64,000 nucleotides of DNA from Candidatus Dormiibacterota bacterium (GCA_003162415.1 PMOL01000008.1:124001-188000), one strand, 5' to 3'; positions 53,732-63,621 are shown, counted from the first letter of the stretch. The notes: generated by a model from the letters alone, not told the origin. Program-made: numbers and translations.

Positions 53732-54810
53732 ATATGAATGGTCGACCCGCCGACTTGTGAAACGCCGCCCCAGTAGCGGCTGAATCGGGTACCGTCGCGA
53801 ATACTTCCCGGCGGTTCGGTCGGAAGACCGAGAGCCCACCGGACCCCCATCCAGATGACGTTTGCTCCGGCGATAGCAGAGGCCACCATCGTTCCCTGGA
53901 TCCGCGGGTTACACTCCAAAAGCCTGGGGCGCCCTTCTGCATCCCGTTTGAATTGGAAACCAAACGTTCCTTCGATGGACAGAGCCGCGGCACCCCTTAA
54001 GGACTGGTCGATGATCTCTTGGTCAAGATCGACATCAGTAACAAAGCTGATACCACTGCGAATAACCGTGCGCCTACGTGGCACCGCGATGGTGAACTCC
54101 CCCTCACGAAAGGCGTCGACAGAGTACTCATCGCCTGGCAAGTACTCACACACCATGATTCGCGCCGACCCAGTTCCGGAACGATAAATCCGAAGGAACT
54201 CGTTCAGGGACATCGACCCGGGCTCGGGCTTCTTGGACGCAAAGTCGTCGAAAGATTGTGCCTGCTCTTGGAGAACGCGTAACCCCCTCATCCCGTTGGA
54301 TACCGGTAGCTTGATCACCACTGGGTTGTCCGGATAGCCGAATTGACTGGCCGCGGTCATCACGGCGCCTGGAGTGTCCGCGACACGGAACCCGGGTACA
54401 GGAAGGCCCACCGACTCGAAAGCTCGGAGCGTCGCGACTTTGTCATTTGCTCGATTGATGACACCTGCGTCGGCGACCATGACCCGAACGCCGTGTCGAT
54501 CGAAAATGGCTCGATCCTTCGCCAGCCGGGGGATCTCGCGCGTGGTCTGAGGGACGATTAGCCGGACGTGCTCAGCCTCGCAGATCCCAAGCAGCGCGTC
54601 GGTGTAGTCGTCGCACTCGGGCGCGGGGACCTGGTAAAAAGAGTCCACGGAATACCGCCCCGCAGGATCCGCCGAGATGTCCACCCCGGTGACGTTCACC
54701 ACGGCGTGATCAGGATTGTGTCGCAGGCAGTGCAAGGTTCCCATTATCCCGGGTGCCCCCGCGCCGGTGACCAACACGTTGAGCCGCTGAAAGCGCGGGC
54801 CTGGATTCAT
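53728..54810 (-). CDS. ATP-grasp ligase, carbamoyl-phosphate-synthase-like
   Basis: 360 aa. N-terminal Rossmann-like domain (NVLVTGAGAPGIMGTLHCL), then an ATP-grasp fold (VVIKLPVSNGMRGL, MVCEYLPGDEYSVDAF, and LLECNPRIQGTM near the metal site). Proteins of this type join an acid to an amine using ATP. Between a PIG-L deacetylase and a HAD hydrolase it may attach an acyl or amino-acid group to an amino sugar; this is inference. Follows the deacetylase by 17 bp. Confidence 0.82.
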   Translation of the reverse strand: MNPGPRFQRLNVLVTGAGAPGIMGTLHCLRHNPDHAVVNVTGVDISADPAGRYSVDSFYQVPAPECDDYTDALLGICEAEHVRLIVPQTTREIPRLAKDRAIFDRHGVRVMVADAGVINRANDKVATLRAFESVGLPVPGFRVADTPGAVMTAASQFGYPDNPVVIKLPVSNGMRGLRVLQEQAQSFDDFASKKPEPGSMSLNEFLRIYRSGTGSARIMVCEYLPGDEYSVDAFREGEFTIAVPRRRTVIRSGISFVTDVDLDQEIIDQSLRGAAALSIEGTFGFQFKRDAEGRPRLLECNPRIQGTMVASAIAGANVIWMGVRWALGLPTEPPGSIRDGTRFSRYWGGVSQVGGSTIHI

Positions 54811-54827
54811 GACCAGCTACCTGTGTG

Positions 54828-55457
54828 TTAGGAGAGCACCCATCGTATGACATCAAACGCTTCGGCGTACTTATGGCCAACCTGGGTCCCTCTCGTCACG
54901 AGCAACGAGCGCACGGATTCGGCGGACGCGTACGGGCGGTGGCGTTGGGACTCGTAGCATGCCAAGGCGTTCACCTTACGCTCCGCGCACTCATCGTCGA
55001 GAAGGACAAAACAGCTCGTTCGGAAATCGAGATTGTTCCATGGAATCTCGTAGCCGAGCATCGTGGTGCGCTTGAACGCCCGAAACCCTTCGGCGGCGAT
55101 TACCGCATGATCCTGGTGCGTGTCATTGACGCTCGGGAGGAGCACCATGTCCGGACGAATTGTCTCGTTCAAACGTAGCATGCATTCGAGAATCTCTTGC
55201 CGGTGTTCGGGGAACACCCGGACCTCGAAGTCAAGAACGGACACGCGGTCGCTCTGCAGGCCCAAAATGCTTGCTGCAGCGCGAAGCTCGGTACGCAAGA
55301 TCCCCGGGGGGAGGTGCTTGGGTACAGACTTCTCCGCTGCAGAGAAGGCGATATAGTGAACCTCATCTCCATTTCTGCACATGCGCGCGATGGTGCCGCC
55401 GCATCCGAACTCGCCATCGTCGGTATGCGGAGCAAGTACGAGAACTTTGCGCATCAT
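54828..55457 (-). CDS. PIG-L/LmbE-family N-deacetylase
   Basis: 209 aa from ATG at 55455-55457 (the frame runs on to 55586 but upstream residues are not family-like). Zinc motif VLVLAPHTDDGEFGCGG with PHTDD at 10-14, and the later NDTHQDHAVIA supplying His ligands. Members remove N-acetyl groups from GlcNAc moieties. First gene of the leftward operon deacetylase / ATP-grasp / HAD, divergent from the glycosyltransferase operon; the 180 bp between them should hold both promoters. Confidence 0.87.
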   Translation of the reverse strand: MMRKVLVLAPHTDDGEFGCGGTIARMCRNGDEVHYIAFSAAEKSVPKHLPPGILRTELRAAASILGLQSDRVSVLDFEVRVFPEHRQEILECMLRLNETIRPDMVLLPSVNDTHQDHAVIAAEGFRAFKRTTMLGYEIPWNNLDFRTSCFVLLDDECAERKVNALACYESQRHRPYASAESVRSLLVTRGTQVGHKYAEAFDVIRWVLS

Positions 55458-55636
55458 GATTGGCGGGGGATGACCAAGCCTTGTCCTAGTCTCAAGCATC
55501 TCCTTGGTGCAGTTCAGGGCGGGTGCTTCGATGGTGAGGGGGCCTCGAGACCATTCTACGAGGTGCGGTGGGTGACGGAAGGCCACATAGGACGACGCGC
55601 CGAGATTCGCCTGCGCTCACTGTGGGCGGATACGAT

Positions 55637-56923
55637 GTGAGGGTGAAAGCATTCGGCAGCCGCCGAATCTGGCCACAATCGCGCGGCGTGGCCCCGGCAG
55701 CCCACCTCAGGCGCGACGCGTGCACCGTTGTCCATTTATCCACTGTGCATCAGGCATCCGACTCCCGGATCTTCCATCGTGAAGCTCGTTCGTTGGCGGA
55801 CGCCGGGTACCGGGTCATCGTGGCGGCCGGCGCGGACGGTCCGACGACGAGGCACCAAGTGCTCATCCGTCCAATCGGCACCAGCCGGTCCCGCCTCGCC
55901 CGGATGGCGTTCCGGCCCTGGGTTGCGGTCGTCGTTGCCTTGCGACAGAACCCCGATGTCGTCCATTTTCACGATCCCGAACTCGTGCCCCTGGGGCTCC
56001 TGATCCGCCTCGTCCCTCCCTGGCGGCCCCGCGTGATCTATGACGTCCACGAGGACCTTCCTCGGCAACTCTCGGCCAAGACGTGGATCCCAAGCCGGTT
56101 ACGTCCCGTCCTCGCGCGTTGGCTCGACCGCCTTGAACCTTGGAGCGCGAAGCACTTTGACCTTGTCGTGGCGGCATCAGAGCCGATCGCTCAACGGTTT
56201 GGTGGCTCCAATACCGTGGTCATACGAAACCTGCCGCGATGGGGAGACTTTGCCGGACGGACGCCCACCGATCAGTTCGGAGCGCCGCCGCAGCGCACGA
56301 CGGAAGCGGGGGAAGATGGCCGGGAGGGCTGTGTGATGGTGTACACCGGCGTGCTCGCGCCCGAGCGCGGCACCAAGGAGATGGTAGAGGCGATCGGTCG
56401 ATGCGATTCCGCCCTCGGCATCCGTTTGGTCCTGGCCGGCCCGGCGGACCCGGGCGAGATTGACGCCGTGAAGCTCCTGCCAGGCTGGAGTCGGACCGCC
56501 TACCTGGGAGTGGTGTCTCCAGACGACCTGCCGCAACTGCTGGAAGGGGCTCGAGCCGGACTGGTCCTTCAGCATCCGATGCAGCACTACCTGGAGGGTT
56601 ACCCCACCAAGCTGTTCGAGTACATGGCCGCGGGCCTGCCCGTGATCGCGTCTAACTTCCCGCTCTGGCGACCGATCGTGGAGGGAATCGAGTGTGGACT
56701 GATGGTCGATCCCCTCGATCCCGATGCGATTGCCGCCGCGATGACATGGCTGGTCACCCATCCGGCCGAGGCAGATAGCATGGGGCGGCGGGGGAGGGAT
56801 GCGGTTCGAATCGCGTACACCTGGGAGACACAAGCCACTGTCCTGGTTGAGAGGTACGACCAACTGCTCGGTATTGCGGCATCGAGCGGCAACGCGGACC
56901 CGCGTTCGGGCCTGAGCCGGTGA
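55637..56923 (+). CDS. Glycosyltransferase, GT4-like
   Basis: 428 aa from GTG at 55637 (start uncertain; GTG 55643 or an earlier GTG at 55568 possible). GT-B fold: N-terminal VHLSTVHQASDSRIFHREA, DVVHFHDPELVPLG and VIYDVHEDLP; C-terminal VMVYTGVLAPERGTKEMVEA, LVLAGPA, and the donor site FEYMAAGLPVIASNFP. Related to glycosyltransferases that lengthen undecaprenyl-linked repeat units. It overlaps the next gene (GTGA). Confidence 0.87.
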   Translation: MRVKAFGSRRIWPQSRGVAPAAHLRRDACTVVHLSTVHQASDSRIFHREARSLADAGYRVIVAAGADGPTTRHQVLIRPIGTSRSRLARMAFRPWVAVVVALRQNPDVVHFHDPELVPLGLLIRLVPPWRPRVIYDVHEDLPRQLSAKTWIPSRLRPVLARWLDRLEPWSAKHFDLVVAASEPIAQRFGGSNTVVIRNLPRWGDFAGRTPTDQFGAPPQRTTEAGEDGREGCVMVYTGVLAPERGTKEMVEAIGRCDSALGIRLVLAGPADPGEIDAVKLLPGWSRTAYLGVVSPDDLPQLLEGARAGLVLQHPMQHYLEGYPTKLFEYMAAGLPVIASNFPLWRPIVEGIECGLMVDPLDPDAIAAAMTWLVTHPAEADSMGRRGRDAVRIAYTWETQATVLVERYDQLLGIAASSGNADPRSGLSR

Positions 56924-58296
56924 CGGTGTTCGGGGACGTTGACCCTTCTGTGCAGGACGACTCGCGTTGGGTGGTCGCGGGGGAGGCACCGGGGTCCTCC
57001 GCAGGCCGATCCAGGACCATGCGCGCCACGTGGAGTCTGGCTGACCAAGGGCTGTCGAGCTTGAGCAACTTCGGGGTCAGCCTAGTTGCTGCGCGCGAAC
57101 TTCCCGGGTCCGGGTTCGGCTCGTACGTACTCGCCTTTTACGCGTACACGCTTTGCCTAGGCGTCGCGTACGCAGTGGGCAGCGAACCCTATCAGGTGCG
57201 CTTTTCCCATACACCGTTTTCTGCTGACCTTCGACGGGCGCGTGGCCAATTGCTTGGCACGACACTGGCAGTGGCGCTGATGGGCACGATACTTCTACTG
57301 GCCGTTGCAGCGGTGTCAGGATCGCTGCGCGCCCCGTTTGTGGTTGCTGGGTTGGCTCTACCCGGGCTACTTTTGCAGGACGTAACCCGCCAACTATATT
57401 TTGCAGACGGTCGGCCGTGGTGGGCCACGCTCAGCGACGGCTTGTGGGTTGCAGTCTCCGCCGGCGCGATCGCCGTCCTGTGGGTGAGCGGTGGGATGCA
57501 CTCGTCTTACCTCCTGCTCGCGGCTTGGGCGTGCGGGGCTTGGGTTGGCGCCGCCTTTGGTCTTCTGCACCTCGGCGTTGTGCCGAGGCTAAACGGGATT
57601 GGAGCATGGCTTCGCGAGAACAGTTCTATGGCGGTGAGCTTCACGGCCGATTTCGTTTCGATGGCCGTTGCCGGTCAGCTGGTGATTTACCTTCTTCCCC
57701 TGATAGTGAGCCTAAGCGCCGTCGGGTCGATGCAGGGGGCGGCGCTGCTCTACGGCCCGCTTGCAGTGGTGATGACAGGATCAAGGGCCTTCGGCGTTCC
57801 CGAGGGAGTGCGCATCCGGCATGGGGGCCCGATGGCGCTTCGGCGGTTTGAGGGCGGCTACGGCGCGGGACTGTTCGCGATCGCCGCTGTCTATTTCGCT
57901 GCCGTGCTCCTTCTTCCAGCCACATGGGGCAGATTTATTCTCGGTGCGAGCTGGGCAGGTTCGTCACCGCTGCTGCTGTGGGTCGGGCTGAGCATGCTCG
58001 GGACGGCTCTGGCGGTGGCCCCGGCTCAGGGCCTGAGGATCCTCGCTGCCGGGCGCCGCATCCTACTGGCTCGGGCCGTGGACGCTCCCATCACCATCGC
58101 GCTCAGTATCACCGGCGCATTCTTGGGCGGGGTATCAGGTGCTGCCATGGGACTCGGGGCGGCAAAACTGCTCGCTGCTGGCATCTGGTGGCTCCAGTTC
58201 CTCAGAGCCTGCCGAGACGATAGAAAGGGGTGCTCGCCTCACCCAGCCGGCCCAGAGACGGCCGTTGTGCCGTCGAATTTGCGATCCATCGGATGA
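56920..58296 (+). CDS. Polytopic flippase-like membrane protein
   Basis: 458 aa, GTG start overlapping the previous stop. About 12 hydrophobic segments with ADQGLSSLSNFGVSLVAARELP near residue 40, a pattern seen in Wzx-type polysaccharide transporters (first helix of a MATE-like fold). It lies between two glycosyltransferases in one operon. I infer a lipid-linked repeat-unit flippase; sequence families of this kind diverge widely, so the function is a best guess. Confidence 0.7.
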   Translation: MTVFGDVDPSVQDDSRWVVAGEAPGSSAGRSRTMRATWSLADQGLSSLSNFGVSLVAARELPGSGFGSYVLAFYAYTLCLGVAYAVGSEPYQVRFSHTPFSADLRRARGQLLGTTLAVALMGTILLLAVAAVSGSLRAPFVVAGLALPGLLLQDVTRQLYFADGRPWWATLSDGLWVAVSAGAIAVLWVSGGMHSSYLLLAAWACGAWVGAAFGLLHLGVVPRLNGIGAWLRENSSMAVSFTADFVSMAVAGQLVIYLLPLIVSLSAVGSMQGAALLYGPLAVVMTGSRAFGVPEGVRIRHGGPMALRRFEGGYGAGLFAIAAVYFAAVLLLPATWGRFILGASWAGSSPLLLWVGLSMLGTALAVAPAQGLRILAAGRRILLARAVDAPITIALSITGAFLGGVSGAAMGLGAAKLLAAGIWWLQFLRACRDDRKGCSPHPAGPETAVVPSNLRSIG

Positions 58297-59570
58297 GCGC
58301 CCTGCGCTTTTGGTTGGTCACCGTCGGCGAGCCGCTCCCGATCGACCCCGGCGACCCGAGACTGCTTCGGTCGGGCATGCTGGCCGAGGAACTGGCATCT
58401 CGCGGGCATGATGTCACTTGGTGGACGTCGAGCTTCGACCACTTCAACCGGATTCAGCGAGTCCCCGGGTCCTACTCACTGCATCGCTCTAGAGGGCGCA
58501 TTCGCCTCGTCGTTTTGCCGGGACCAGGCTACCGACGGGACGTCTCAGTCGCACGGTTCATCGATCATGCCATGATCGCGGCGCGATTCCGGCGCCTCGC
58601 TGGCCGTGCACCGGCCCCGTCCCTGATCCTCTCCTCACTTCCAACACTGGAGCTTTGCGAAGCGTCGCGTCGTCTTGCGACGCGATTCGGCGCTCCGTAC
58701 CTCGTCGATGTACGGGACCTGTGGCCAGACATCTTCGACCGCGCGCTACCGCGGGTGCTCAGGCCGATGTCTGCACCCTTCGTCTGGCCTTACCGCAAGC
58801 TCGCCCGGCTGGCCTGCCAACATGCCTCGGGGATTGTGGCAATCTCCAAGCCGTTTCTCAACTGGGCGCTCGGCTATGCCGGCCGACCGGCAGGGCCATC
58901 AGACCTCAGCGTGCCCTACGGTTACCCGGCGCCGGACCACGCGGCTGCGAATCTCGAGGCCGACGCTTTTTGGGCGCAGCATGGTGTAAGACCAGAGACG
59001 CCTTGCGTTACCTTCCTCGGCAGTTTCTCGGATCAGTTCGAGTTCGACCACGTTCTCCGTGCAGCCGCGCTTCTCGCGCCGAGGCATCCAACGGTACGTT
59101 TCGTACTGTGCGGAAAGGGTGCTTTGCTCGACAGCCTCCGCCGTCGGGCATCTGCGACGCCGAACGTGGTCGTCGCGGGATGGATTGGCCGCCAGCAGAT
59201 CACGGCCATCCTTTCACGTTCTGTTCTTGGGCTGGCTCCATATCGTCCAAACTTCGACTTTCTCCTCTCGATACCTAACAAGATCCCCGAGTACCTATCA
59301 GCTGGCATTCCAATCGCGGCTTCTCTGGCAGATAGCGAGGTCTCTCGCCTCCTGCAACGCTACGGAGTCGGAAACGCGTACCAGCTAGACGATGGCCGCG
59401 CGCTGGCCGGCATCGCGAACGCTACGGTGGATGCAACAAACGCTGAGGCTGCAGAGCGGAGGCGACGATGTCTTGAGCTATATGAGCAATGCTTTCGAGC
59501 CGACATCGTTTACGCTCATTATGCCGATCACCTTGAGCGGGTAGCGACCCTTTCTAAAAGCAGCTCTTGA
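58293..59570 (+). CDS. Glycosyltransferase, GT4-like (WbuB-type)
   Basis: 425 aa from ATG at 58293 (ATGA overlap with the previous stop). N-terminal RFWLVTVGEPLPIDPGDPRLLR and MLAEELASRGHDVTWWTSSFDHF, the layout of WbuB-like glycosyltransferases. Middle LVDVRDLWPDIF, C-terminal FLGSFSDQFEFDHVLRAA, FVLCGKG and IPEYLSAGIPIAAS (donor binding). Third gene of the operon with the flippase. Probably adds a sugar to the undecaprenyl-linked unit. Confidence 0.87.
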   Translation: MSALRFWLVTVGEPLPIDPGDPRLLRSGMLAEELASRGHDVTWWTSSFDHFNRIQRVPGSYSLHRSRGRIRLVVLPGPGYRRDVSVARFIDHAMIAARFRRLAGRAPAPSLILSSLPTLELCEASRRLATRFGAPYLVDVRDLWPDIFDRALPRVLRPMSAPFVWPYRKLARLACQHASGIVAISKPFLNWALGYAGRPAGPSDLSVPYGYPAPDHAAANLEADAFWAQHGVRPETPCVTFLGSFSDQFEFDHVLRAAALLAPRHPTVRFVLCGKGALLDSLRRRASATPNVVVAGWIGRQQITAILSRSVLGLAPYRPNFDFLLSIPNKIPEYLSAGIPIAASLADSEVSRLLQRYGVGNAYQLDDGRALAGIANATVDATNAEAAERRRRCLELYEQCFRADIVYAHYADHLERVATLSKSSS

Positions 59571-59678
59571 TGGCGCCCTATTCGTGCTCACCCACACAAG
59601 CCAGCAAACGGAAGGGGAGTCAAGAAACACAAACACTCGAGTGTCCGCGCTTACCGCCGTGACGGCCGGTCATCGACC

Positions 59679-61130
59679 TCATTCTCGAGTTGCGCCACCC
59701 CCGGTCCGGTGAGAGTACGGAGTTCGGGTCATCTCGCGTCTGAGCCGCGAGTAAGGGCGCTTGCCGCGCGTGTCGTTCGATGGCGTCGCGGCTGGAGCTC
59801 CTCCCGGGTCATCTCGGGGCAGTAGCAGGGCAAGGATGACTGCGAGACCTAGCCCGTGCGAGGCGATGGTCGTGAGCACACCGCTATTGGCGAGAGCGAC
59901 CGAAGGCAGTGCCAACATGGTGCCGGTGAAACGTAGATCCTTGAACCTCGCAGCCCCATCAAATAGCAGCAGTACACAGGCGAGCACGAGCGTCAGCATG
60001 ATCATTCCAGGGATGCCGAAGTTGGCGAATGCGTCGGCCCAAATGTTTGCGTTGGCATCCTGGCCGGTACCCGGAAAGTAAGCATTCCCGATCAAATAAG
60101 CGGGGGCAACCTTGTACGGCGAATACGTGATGCCTTGCAGCACGCTGTGGGCCAACTGGTCCTGCGGATACCTCGAAAAGAAGTCGAAGTAAAGTCCGGT
60201 TAGGACTGAATCATCCATGAACACCCGCCGAGTGACGAGCCCAGTCAGAAGCTTGGAATTGAAGCCGCTGTCGATCACGGTAACTGTCAAGATGATGCCA
60301 ATCGCACCGACAAGGAGGTTGGCGCCGAAACGATGGCGCCGTTTGTCCCGAAGGAGCCAGAAGATCCAAGCGACTAAAGGGAACACGAACAGTGCTAACT
60401 TATAGGCCGCCAAAAGGTACATGACCAACTCTCCAACGATGCCGAGCGCCAGCCATCGATACCGGCGCCGTGCCAACCCGTAGGCCATCAACATCGGGTT
60501 GATCAGGCCAGTTAGCCACTCCGCGGCATAGCCTGCCACGCCAGTTACCGTGCTGGTGAAGAGGGCGCGTGTCGCATAGACCTGCCCCAGATCGGATACT
60601 TGCAGTCGTATGCCGGTTTGGGAGAACAGCAGCAGATATAGGAGGAGGAAGAAGAGAAGAATCCCGGTCCAAACCGTCTGACGAGGAAGGCTCAGCAACG
60701 GCAGCCTTGGGACCGGAACCAGCGAAATCAGGTTGAGTAGGGCGAAGCAACCAACCAGTGCGACCTCGAGCCCTAGAATGCGGTCGGCCGAAATGCTGAG
60801 GCTCGGGCGCATCAGCGGCAGAATGACTAGACACGGCCCCACGACGAGCAAGAAGAGCATCCATATCACCACCTGTGAGGGGCGCCTGACATCAATCGGC
60901 AGGACGGCGACGCACACCAGCCCAAGGATGGATGCCGTCACAATCTGAACTGATGTTGGGGCCGCGTAGGTGTAATACACATAGCTGTATGTCGGCGAGA
61001 CGAACAACTCGTAAACGCGCCAAATCGCCAACAGGTAAACCAGGGCGAGAGCCATCGTGGCCAAGCGTCGGCGGCTCAGCCATCCTACGGGGACCTCAAC
61101 GTCTGCCTGTAGAGGTCTAGCCGAGAGCAC
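59679..61130 (-). CDS. Wzy-like polysaccharide polymerase (membrane)
   Basis: 483 aa, GTG start. About ten to twelve hydrophobic segments, with a large loop (~280-345) rich in polar residues (VFMDDSVLTGLYFDFF, YFPGTGQDANANIW) before FGIPGMIMLTLVLA. Oligosaccharide repeat polymerases and ligases show such a loop. The soluble tail is Pro/Arg-rich. Its place between glycosyltransferases and the initiating transferase fits Wzy. No ligase-type motif proves it. Confidence 0.65.
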   Translation of the reverse strand: MLSARPLQADVEVPVGWLSRRRLATMALALVYLLAIWRVYELFVSPTYSYVYYTYAAPTSVQIVTASILGLVCVAVLPIDVRRPSQVVIWMLFLLVVGPCLVILPLMRPSLSISADRILGLEVALVGCFALLNLISLVPVPRLPLLSLPRQTVWTGILLFFLLLYLLLFSQTGIRLQVSDLGQVYATRALFTSTVTGVAGYAAEWLTGLINPMLMAYGLARRRYRWLALGIVGELVMYLLAAYKLALFVFPLVAWIFWLLRDKRRHRFGANLLVGAIGIILTVTVIDSGFNSKLLTGLVTRRVFMDDSVLTGLYFDFFSRYPQDQLAHSVLQGITYSPYKVAPAYLIGNAYFPGTGQDANANIWADAFANFGIPGMIMLTLVLACVLLLFDGAARFKDLRFTGTMLALPSVALANSGVLTTIASHGLGLAVILALLLPRDDPGGAPAATPSNDTRGKRPYSRLRREMTRTPYSHRTGGGATRE

Positions 61131-61286
61131 AACAGATTTCCCATGCCACCCCAGACCGGAGCCGAGAACGGCCAGGGAGATCGCCGCCCGGAAGGTCGTC
61201 AGTTCTCGCCGGTCTGTGGTGATACTCGGTTTGCTGGTCTCGACGGCACGACGCGATTCTTCGGGATGCAGGTGCGCTAGTTCGAA
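61131..61286. other. Short intergenic gap
   Basis: Separates two leftward genes; nothing recognisable. Confidence 0.3.
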
Positions 61287-62165
61287 TCACGGATCTAGGT
61301 CCGGCTCATCAACGGCGCGGTTTCCATGGAACACGAAATTGAACGACCACCGATGGAAGCCAAAGCGGTTGAGCAGTAGGCGGTCGATCTTTCGGGCGAT
61401 GGCTTCGTATCGTTGGCCAACGATGGGAAGGGGAACGAGCACCAGCCCGACAAGCGTCAGGAAGCCGTAGTAGCGCACATGTGATGTCGGGAAGGCTCGT
61501 CGGAGCTGCGCGATCTGGCGCTCTCCCAGAAGACGCGTAAGCGTGGGAGCATCACGGTCCCCTCGCACTCGTGCCCGGAGGCGGCGGTAGACGCTCATGA
61601 TGGGGTTGTCGCCATACGTTTCAATGCAAATGAACTCCCCGTCGGCCTTGAGATGTGCCCGAACGAAGTCGAGCGCAGCGTGAAGGTCCAAGTAGTAGAG
61701 GGCGCTGCCGATGAAGATGACGTCAAAAGTCTCTTGGTTGAGCGACGTCAAAGCATCGCCCACCACGAACCGGCATCGGTCCGACACTTGCTGGACCTCC
61801 GCGAGGTGTGTGGCCGCCGCTATCGAAACAGCCGAAATGTCGATGCCCACAACATCGAAGCCCAGCTTGGCCGCGTACACGGAGTAGGCGCCCGGGCCGC
61901 AGCACAGGTCCAGGAAACTGCTCTTGCCTACGCGACGGAGCTGTTGGATGATGGCGTCGATCTGCCGATATGGAGCGGCTAGGAAAGGCGGAACCGACTC
62001 GCACCCATAACGCGCCGTATCGTCCAAAAGGGTCTTCGAGCCAATTCGATCGTAGAACCGGCTGATCTCGTCGTGATTCAGGCTGGTGCTCGGGTTGTCC
62101 GCCGCCACGTCACCGAGACTCTTCACTGCTGAATTCGCTCTCTCGGCCCACCAGCAGGAGCGCAT
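61287..62165 (-). CDS. Class I SAM-dependent methyltransferase
   Basis: 292 aa from ATG at 62163-62165, which has GGAG just upstream; the frame extends to 62213. Motif I FLDLCCGPGAYSVYAAKLG, motif II VVGIDIS, motif III FDVIFIGSALYYLDL. An N-terminal helical region precedes it, and a C-terminal segment has a hydrophobic stretch (LTLVGLVLVPLP) that may touch the membrane. Its start overlaps the sugar transferase end by ~40 bp. Likely methylates a sugar or lipid intermediate. Confidence 0.82.
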   Translation of the reverse strand: MRSCWWAERANSAVKSLGDVAADNPSTSLNHDEISRFYDRIGSKTLLDDTARYGCESVPPFLAAPYRQIDAIIQQLRRVGKSSFLDLCCGPGAYSVYAAKLGFDVVGIDISAVSIAAATHLAEVQQVSDRCRFVVGDALTSLNQETFDVIFIGSALYYLDLHAALDFVRAHLKADGEFICIETYGDNPIMSVYRRLRARVRGDRDAPTLTRLLGERQIAQLRRAFPTSHVRYYGFLTLVGLVLVPLPIVGQRYEAIARKIDRLLLNRFGFHRWSFNFVFHGNRAVDEPDLDP

Positions 62166-62824
62166 GACTCTCCGCGCCGACGAGAGCGACTTACCAACCT
62201 GAGGGTATCCCACAAGATCGCTAAGTCATCGCGGAGGCCGGCGCGACGCACATACTCCAGTCCCAGCCTAATCTTCTCGGGACGAATCCGCTCCCGATAC
62301 GTTCGATCGGGGTCCGGGCTACCGGCGAGGATTTCACCCTCGTTGTGGAACCGCAGCGATGCCCAGTCAGTGATACCTGGCCGGACGGAGAGAAGCGCCC
62401 GCTCCGCATCAGAATAACCATCGACCTCGGACGGCACCTGTGGGCGCGGTCCTACCAGGCTCATGTCGCCCTTGACGACGTTGAACAGCTGGGGTAGCTC
62501 GTCCAGTTTATATCGACGCAGTTGCCTCCCGATGGGCGTCAACCTGTCATCGTCGTCTGGCGTGCTAGGCCCTCCCACCATTTCCGCGTTTGCAACCATG
62601 GTGCGGAACTTGAACATCTCAAACAGGCGACCGTGCAAACCCACTCTGACACCCCTGTAGATCACCGGGCCGTCGCGCTTCGAACCAATCAGGAGCGCGA
62701 TGCCCGCCAGGACTGGGGATAGAGCAACCACGCCAGCGACAGCGGCCAGGACATCCAATAACCGTTTCGTGCGGCGATGTCTCAGCCCGAGGTCGGCCTC
62801 AGAACGGCCCGTGGATGCACGCAT
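62123..62824 (-). CDS. Initiating bacterial sugar transferase (phosphoglycosyl transferase)
   Basis: 233 aa from ATG at 62822-62824, one base after the stop of the upstream gene. Membrane segment RLLDVLAAVAGVVALSPVLA, then FEMFKFRTM, the catalytic KLDELPQLFNVV with Asp-Glu intact, and KGDMSLVGPRPQVPSEV. Members transfer sugar phosphate from a UDP-sugar to undecaprenyl phosphate, starting the repeat unit. Unlike the degenerate domain at the front of the 30463-33000 protein, this one has the full motif, so it is the probable initiator. Confidence 0.92.
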   Translation of the reverse strand: MRASTGRSEADLGLRHRRTKRLLDVLAAVAGVVALSPVLAGIALLIGSKRDGPVIYRGVRVGLHGRLFEMFKFRTMVANAEMVGGPSTPDDDDRLTPIGRQLRRYKLDELPQLFNVVKGDMSLVGPRPQVPSEVDGYSDAERALLSVRPGITDWASLRFHNEGEILAGSPDPDRTYRERIRPEKIRLGLEYVRRAGLRDDLAILWDTLRLVSRSRRRGESCAPAGGPRERIQQ

Positions 62825-62825
62825 G

Positions 62826-63599
62826 TCAGGTGATGCGCGCGAAGGCAATGTACGGATCGAACTCGAGACGCTCCAAACCCAACCGTCCGATACCCAGCCC
62901 TTCCAGAAGCGCCATGGTCTCCCCCGGCCACAGGGGGTTGTCCAATTCGTCGAAGGCGATCACTGCCCCCTTGGGCATTCGCGGGAGAAAAATATCGAGG
63001 GCCACGCGGGTGGGTTCATACAGATCGAAGTCGAGAAAGAGGAGGCTTACGACCAAGTGTGGATTGTCCTCCACGAACCGGGGAATGGTCTGGACGGCGT
63101 CCCCGCGTGTGAGTTGGATCTTTGGGATGTGGCCGAGATAGCGATCGTCATCATGCAGCGCGATGAGCGCCAGCAGTTCCTCGTAGGAGTCAGCCGCGAG
63201 GTCTCCCCGTTTGACAGTCGGTTTGCTGTCGTCGGCTCCGATGTCCTTCCGGTGCGGGTCCGGGAATCCAGTGAAGGTGTCAAACCCGTAAATTCGCCGG
63301 GTCAGGTTGATTGGCTCGAGGATCGCACTCAACTTTGCCCACGACATGAGTCCGAAGCCACGATTGACTCCGCACTCCACAATCGAGCCCTTGACGCGCT
63401 GAACCAGCTTGAACAGCTCGTAGAGTGCTATGAAGCGGGTCAAGTTCTGACGGCGCACGTACTTTGGAAAGTTCTCGAGGCGAATTCCAACCGGGTCGTT
63501 CGAGCGCTCGAACGCAACGGCGAGCTCGGCGGCAACGCGCGCCTCCGCCTCCGTACGAAGAGCGGTGGATTCGGCGTTATCGCGCGAGCGAGCGGACAT
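62826..63599 (-). CDS. TylF/MycF-family methyltransferase
   Basis: 257 aa from ATG at 63597-63599 with GGAGGAGGT upstream. GSIVECGVNRGFGLMSWAKL (SAM motif), IYGFDTFTGFPDPH, and the acid motif LLFLDFDLYEPTRVALDIF with AFDELDNPLWPGET. Homologous in layout to the gene at 49844-50620. Probably O-methylates a sugar of the polymer or its precursor. Confidence 0.88.
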   Translation of the reverse strand: MSARSRDNAESTALRTEAEARVAAELAVAFERSNDPVGIRLENFPKYVRRQNLTRFIALYELFKLVQRVKGSIVECGVNRGFGLMSWAKLSAILEPINLTRRIYGFDTFTGFPDPHRKDIGADDSKPTVKRGDLAADSYEELLALIALHDDDRYLGHIPKIQLTRGDAVQTIPRFVEDNPHLVVSLLFLDFDLYEPTRVALDIFLPRMPKGAVIAFDELDNPLWPGETMALLEGLGIGRLGLERLEFDPYIAFARIT

Positions 63600-63621
63600 C
63601 GCTACCTCCTCCCGTCTGGAG

